Source of the DNA: Mediterranea massiliensis
Lineage (GTDB): Bacteria; Bacteroidota; Bacteroidia; Bacteroidales; Bacteroidaceae
NCBI GenBank assembly: GCA_958402075.1
Contig: CATXSD010000041.1
Span: forward strand, 1 to 21,467
Direction: 5' to 3'
DNA: 21,467 nucleotides
Of this stretch, positions 21,428 to 21,467 are shown in pieces. Position numbers and translations under genes: made by a program. The notes beneath the pieces were generated by a model that did no database searches, was not told the DNA's origin, and saw only the letters and a program-made list of their open reading frames with translations. The first letter of the stretch is position 1. Every line of letters starts with the position of its first letter.

Positions 21428-21467
21428 TCCTTTTGCCTTTTAACAAAAACAAAAAGAATTTCACATG

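Larger units (their letters stand above)
20801..21467. other. 667-base non-coding region at the window's edge
   Basis: No convincing protein gene is seen. It holds the upstream region of the SPFH operon (20801 to about 20900, AT-rich, no exact promoter box), a minus-strand terminator and conserved hairpin at 21049-21107, further inverted sequences up to 21144, and a 10-base complement of the latter at 21412-21421. The 20900-21048 stretch shows nothing I can name. Confidence 0.6.

Noticed and set aside
20801..21467. tRNA, tmRNA, RNase P RNA or SRP RNA at the right edge
   Set aside because: No cloverleaf with CCA end, no tmRNA tag or 3' acceptor, and no conserved GAGGAAAGUC core were found on either strand.

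Overview
The window comes from a Bacteroidales genome, most likely Bacteroides or a close relative. The evidence is the family content (BACON-repeat lipoproteins, PepSY-like lipoproteins, the rSAM/lipoprotein pair, LPP20-like lipoproteins, DUF5675), A-rich sequence upstream of starts instead of strong Shine-Dalgarno sites, and several exact matches to the Bacteroidetes -7 box TAnnTTTG with a TTG 18-20 bases upstream (metG, the LanC-like operon, the ADP-forming acyl-CoA synthetase). All calls are from reading the sequence; no database search was run.

Layout. 1-1648: the 5' part of metG (minus) is divergent from a small PepSY-like lipoprotein (plus) that ends in an intrinsic terminator. 1670-2278: a secreted protein of unknown function (minus). 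2390-5343: a compact AT-rich minus-strand operon with its own promoter and terminator, encoding a degenerate LanC-like protein, a GT4-type glycosyltransferase and a DUF5675 protein whose first 30 residues look like a Bacteroidetes RiPP leader. This is the best candidate for an undescribed system. 5400-5822: a hairpin- and repeat-rich non-coding divergent region. 5877-9564: a GC-rich plus-strand operon of an ADP-forming acyl-CoA synthetase, a small lipoprotein and a radical SAM/SPASM enzyme (the last two match the Bacteroidetes rSAM/lipoprotein pair). 9565-9933: non-coding, with 22-bp tandem repeats and a nested inverted repeat.

9934-11631: a large YD-repeat-like lipoprotein (minus). 11907-17638: a five-gene minus-strand envelope operon: three successive LPP20-like exported proteins (the third fused to a DUF5683-like tail), a BACON x4/LamG lipoprotein, and a transglutaminase-like protein split by an apparent one-base frameshift. 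17639-17870: a candidate structured RNA ending in a terminator. 17871-20800: a three-gene module (SPFH-SHOCT protein, four-helix membrane protein, zinc-ribbon membrane protein) resembling the Bacillus subtilis YdjG/H/I envelope-stress genes. 20801-21467: non-coding, with a second copy of the 17-nt hairpin motif seen at 17736-17752, again placed just before a minus-strand terminator.

As units: the LanC-like/glycosyltransferase/DUF5675 operon may make and modify an exported peptidoglycan-active or bioactive polypeptide; the acyl-CoA synthetase operon joins central metabolism to an orphan lipoprotein-modifying radical enzyme; and the 3' half is mostly cell-envelope machinery.
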